Assembly (NCBI GenBank): GCA_015063005.1
Contig: SUTF01000009.1
Location: 1-64,000, forward strand
Length of the DNA stretch: 64,000 bases
DNA from: Methanobrevibacter millerae
GTDB taxonomy: Archaea; Methanobacteriota; Methanobacteria; Methanobacteriales; Methanobacteriaceae
Direction of reading: 5' to 3'
Below the pieces are notes generated by a model. That model worked only from the letters and a program-made list of their open reading frames with translations. It made no database searches and was not told where the DNA came from. How positions within the stretch are numbered: position 1 is the first letter of the stretch; the number at the start of each line of letters is the position of its first letter. Position numbers and translations under genes: made by a program. Below are positions 61,650-64,000 of this stretch, piece after piece.

Positions 61650-62323
61650 AAAAAGCAATAGCTGTTTTTTCCGGTGGTCTTGACTGTACTGTAGCGATAA
61701 GCGTTTATGCAAAGGATTATGAAATTCATGCAATAACATTTAATTACGGTCAAAAGGCATTTGAACATGAATTAAAAGCATCCAAAACAATCTGTGAAAA
61801 AATGGGATTTACACATCATGTAATAAATCTTGATTGGTTATCAGAGATTAGTACTTCCAGTTTAAACACCACTGAAGAAATTCCTGATGTTGAATTTGAG
61901 GATTTGGATGATGAGAAAAAGTCATCCGAAAGTGCAAGCAGCGTTTGGGTTCCTGCAAGAAACACTGTCTTTACATCAATAGCCGCATCATATGCAGAAA
62001 GCATCGGAGCTGAGATAATAATTGTCGGATGGGATAAAGAAGAGGCAAACACATTTCCAGACAATTCAAAGAAATATATGGAAAAATTCAATGAATTGTT
62101 TGAAGTAGGCTCTCCAATAGACATTGAAATTAAAGCACCGGCCATTGACTTGGATAAAGATGAAATTGTTAAGTTAGGTTCTGAGGTTAATGCTCCAATG
62201 GAATTGAGTTATTCCTGTTATAAAGGAACAGATACACATTGTGGTGTATGTGAAAGCTGCATGAGAAGAAAAAGAGGATTTGAAAAAGCTGGAATTGAAG
62301 ATTTGACAATATACGAAAAATAA
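61646..62323 (+). CDS. queC: 7-cyano-7-deazaguanine (preQ0) synthase
   Basis: 225 residues. It converts 7-carboxy-7-deazaguanine to preQ0, which archaea use for archaeosine in tRNA. The PP-loop reads FSGGLDCT; the usual serine after Asp is Cys here. VPARNTVFTSIAASYAESIGA and NTFPDNS are family segments, and the C-terminal zinc site is C-x7-C-x2-C-x2-C (CYKGTDTHCGVCESC). It is translationally coupled to larC. Confidence 0.94.
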   Translation: MKKAIAVFSGGLDCTVAISVYAKDYEIHAITFNYGQKAFEHELKASKTICEKMGFTHHVINLDWLSEISTSSLNTTEEIPDVEFEDLDDEKKSSESASSVWVPARNTVFTSIAASYAESIGAEIIIVGWDKEEANTFPDNSKKYMEKFNELFEVGSPIDIEIKAPAIDLDKDEIVKLGSEVNAPMELSYSCYKGTDTHCGVCESCMRRKRGFEKAGIEDLTIYEK

Positions 62324-62327
62324 TTTT

Positions 62328-62347
62328 TTACTAGAAAATTCTAGTAA
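62328..62347 (+). terminator. stem-loop after queC
   Basis: TTACTAGAA and TTCTAGTAA form a perfect 9-bp stem with a 2-base centre, starting 5 nt after the queC stop. An AT-rich but not pure T tract follows. Confidence 0.5.
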
Positions 62348-62372
62348 TTAATTTATATTACTTATTTTAAAC

Positions 62373-62408
62373 AAAAATAAAAAAAGAAGTGTAATTGAAA
62401 TTACACTT
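62373..62408 (-). terminator. stem-loop terminator straddling the SDR stop
   Basis: AAGTGTAATT (62387-62396) and AATTACACTT (62399-62408) form a perfect 10-bp stem overlapping the stop codon. On the minus strand it is followed by a T-run. Confidence 0.65.
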
Positions 62409-63177
62409 AAATAGCTGTCCAACCACCGTCAACACAGATTAATTGTCCAGTACAGAAACTTGAAGCATCAGATGCAAGATAAATTGCAAGTCCATCTAAC
62501 TCTCCAGGCTCACCTAATCTGCCCATTGGACAGTAAGCTGCAATTAAGTCCATAAATCCTTCCATTTCAATACTTTCGGTAGTTAATTCAGTTGCAAATA
62601 CTGCTGGACCAATAGCATTAACAGTAATATTGTATTTAGCCCATTCTACAGCAAGGTTCTTGGTTAAGTTCATTACTCCACCCTTAGCTGATGAATATGC
62701 GGAAATTCCTCCACCAGGGAAGATTACACGAGAGTGGATTGAACCAATGTTAATGATTTTACCATAGTTTTGTTCAATCATCACTTTTCCAACTTCAGCA
62801 CAGGTGTAGTAAACACCACTTAAATCAATTTTGATGTGTCTGTCCCATTCTTCGTTACTTTGTTCGGTTACAGGTTTATTGTTACCCATACCAGCAGCAG
62901 TTACTAGGATATCGATTCTTCCAAAATGATCCACTACTTTTTTAACAGATTCTGCGATATTTTCAGGGTCTCCGACATCTGTTACAGCATATATTACATC
63001 TACTCCATATTCGTCTTCCAATTCTTTTTTGTTCTCAATGAGCCTTTCTTCTCTTCTAGCGAATAATGCTAATTTTGCTCCTTGACTAGCATATGCTTGT
63101 GCAATTTGCCAACCAAGACCAGAAGATGCTCCAGTGACAACAGCGACTTTATCTTTTATGTCAAAGTAGTTTTTCAT
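62407..63177 (-). CDS. short-chain dehydrogenase/reductase
   Basis: 256-residue classical SDR. Cofactor motif TGASSGLGWQIA (T-G-x3-G-x-G); the Arg pair in FARREER after the second strand favours NADP(H). NAG-equivalent ILVTAAGMGN, catalytic Ser in IGSIHSR, and YSSAK (Y-x3-K). It resembles FabG and gluconate-5-dehydrogenase types, but the substrate cannot be told. GGAG precedes the ATG. Monocistronic, with a terminator on its stop codon. Confidence 0.9.
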   Translation of the reverse strand: MKNYFDIKDKVAVVTGASSGLGWQIAQAYASQGAKLALFARREERLIENKKELEDEYGVDVIYAVTDVGDPENIAESVKKVVDHFGRIDILVTAAGMGNNKPVTEQSNEEWDRHIKIDLSGVYYTCAEVGKVMIEQNYGKIINIGSIHSRVIFPGGGISAYSSAKGGVMNLTKNLAVEWAKYNITVNAIGPAVFATELTTESIEMEGFMDLIAAYCPMGRLGEPGELDGLAIYLASDASSFCTGQLICVDGGWTAI

Positions 63178-63303
63178 CTTTTTGTCTCCTATATAATATT
63201 CAAAGTTTTAAACAAAACTTCGATATTAAATATTATGAAGAATGAAATATTTAAATATGTCTAAATTATATGAAAAAAAGTGGAAAAATATTCAAAAATA
63301 ATT

Positions 63304-63345
63304 AAATAAAAAAAAGTAAAATCAGGTTATCATTATTCGATAACC
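63304..63345 (-). terminator. stem-loop terminator straddling the pycB stop
   Basis: GGTTATC (63325-63331) and GATAACC (63339-63345) pair perfectly around the stop codon, with a T-run following on the minus strand (63304-63319). Confidence 0.6.
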
Positions 63346-64000
63346 ATCAAAATATCGCCAGCGCTGACTGCATCACCAGGTTCTACGAAGATTTCTTTTA
63401 CAACACCTTCAACTTCTGACTGAATGTCGTTTTCCATCTTCATAGCTTCGATTACTGCAATTGTAGAGCCGACAGATACTTTATCTCCAACATTTACATT
63501 AAGTTTGATTACCATACCTTGCATTGTTGACAATACTCCACCTTCAACAGGAGTGAATGGTCCTTTTTCAGTTTCTTCAACTTCCATGAATCCTGTAGGC
63601 ATGATTTTAACTTCAAATATGTCACCGTCAACTTCAACATTATATTGGGTCGGAATTCCAATTTCATTATCGTCTGCAATGGATGGTGCTTTGAGTTCCT
63701 CTTCAACAGCTTCCCCTTTTAGGAATTTAGGAGCTATTGGTGGGTATAATGCATATGTTAAAGCATCTTCATCAGATTTTACAAATCCTTTTTCCATACC
63801 TTCAGATTTAAATTTTTCAAATTCAGGTTCTAATAAATCAGCAGGCCTGCAAGTAATAACTTCCTCATCACCAATGATTCTTTTAGAAATTTCCTCATCA
63901 ACAGGTGCTGGAGGTTTACCGTAATTACCTTTCATGTATTCTTTAACTTCATTGGACACAGTTTTATATCTTTCCCCACCTAAAACATTCATTACAGCCT
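63333..64000 (-). CDS. pycB: pyruvate carboxylase subunit B, C-terminal part (cut by window edge)
   Basis: Only the last about 222 codons are present; the frame is open to the window end (AVMNVLGGERYKTVSNEVKEYM). The C-terminal biotinyl domain has EAMKMEN with the biotinylated lysine and the preceding Pro/Ala/acidic linker. The upstream part matches the carboxyltransferase tail of methanogen PycB/OadA. Pyruvate carboxylase supplies oxaloacetate to the same partial reductive TCA route as fumB, sucC and kor. Confidence 0.93.
   Translation of the reverse strand, partial: AVMNVLGGERYKTVSNEVKEYMKGNYGKPPAPVDEEISKRIIGDEEVITCRPADLLEPEFEKFKSEGMEKGFVKSDEDALTYALYPPIAPKFLKGEAVEEELKAPSIADDNEIGIPTQYNVEVDGDIFEVKIMPTGFMEVEETEKGPFTPVEGGVLSTMQGMVIKLNVNVGDKVSVGSTIAVIEAMKMENDIQSEVEGVVKEIFVEPGDAVSAGDILMVIE

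Overview
The window is AT-rich archaeal DNA from a methanogen of the order Methanobacteriales, most likely a host-associated Methanobrevibacter. Evidence: RNA polymerase split into H, B'', B', A' and A'' subunits; str-operon order rps12-rps7-fusA-tuf-rps10; aRF1, Taw1, aTrm56 and archaeal EF-1A/EF-2; a korDABC-sucC cluster typical of an incomplete TCA cycle; and several giant secreted adhesin-like proteins (ALPs), which gut Methanobrevibacter carry in large numbers. No mcr or rRNA genes lie in the window, so the genus is an inference.

Layout. 0.1-9 kb: glutamate dehydrogenase, release factor aRF1, an unknown gene, a zinc-ribbon membrane protein, RimI, then UPF0146, a P-type Ca2+-ATPase-like pump and CbiJ/CobK. 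8.9-25.3 kb: a long minus-strand information-processing block, transcribed as tRNA-Thr/Pro/Tyr/Asp/Lys, rpoH, rpoB2, rpoB1, rpoA1, rpoA2, rpl30e, nusA, then rps12, rps7, fusA, tuf, rps10 and two tandem tRNA-Ser(UGA) genes. 25.4-38.5 kb: thiM-thiE, pgk-tpiA, a type II restriction-modification pair, taw1, NfeD plus a slipin, and korDABC-sucC. 38.7-58.6 kb: the fumarase beta subunit, then accessory DNA with three intact ALP genes, an ALP remnant, a 2.3-kb group II intron with a decayed reverse transcriptase, an hsdM remnant and two small overlapping unknown genes. Core genes (FKBP, DUF763, trm56, cobS) interrupt this region. 58.7-64 kb: a CobZ-like protein, an unknown gene, larC-queC, an SDR oxidoreductase and the 3' part of pycB.

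Most unusual signal: the RNA polymerase is enlarged. RpoB' carries an N-terminal J-domain (HPD motif at residues 40-42) joined to the polymerase core by an acidic helical linker. RpoA' has two large insertions, one a coiled coil in the clamp region, and RpoA'' has an N-terminal extension of about 100 residues. The operon signals around these genes look normal and nothing suggests decay, so this may be an undescribed chaperone-linked RNA polymerase.

Other structure not explained by genes: a 99-nt three-way-junction inverted-repeat element between convergent genes (34461-34559); stem-loops that straddle the stop codons of at least eight unrelated genes; a group II intron inserted exactly at the end of the U-tract of an ALP terminator; an ALP that seems to start at CTG; and near-identical 246-bp repeats in an ALP.
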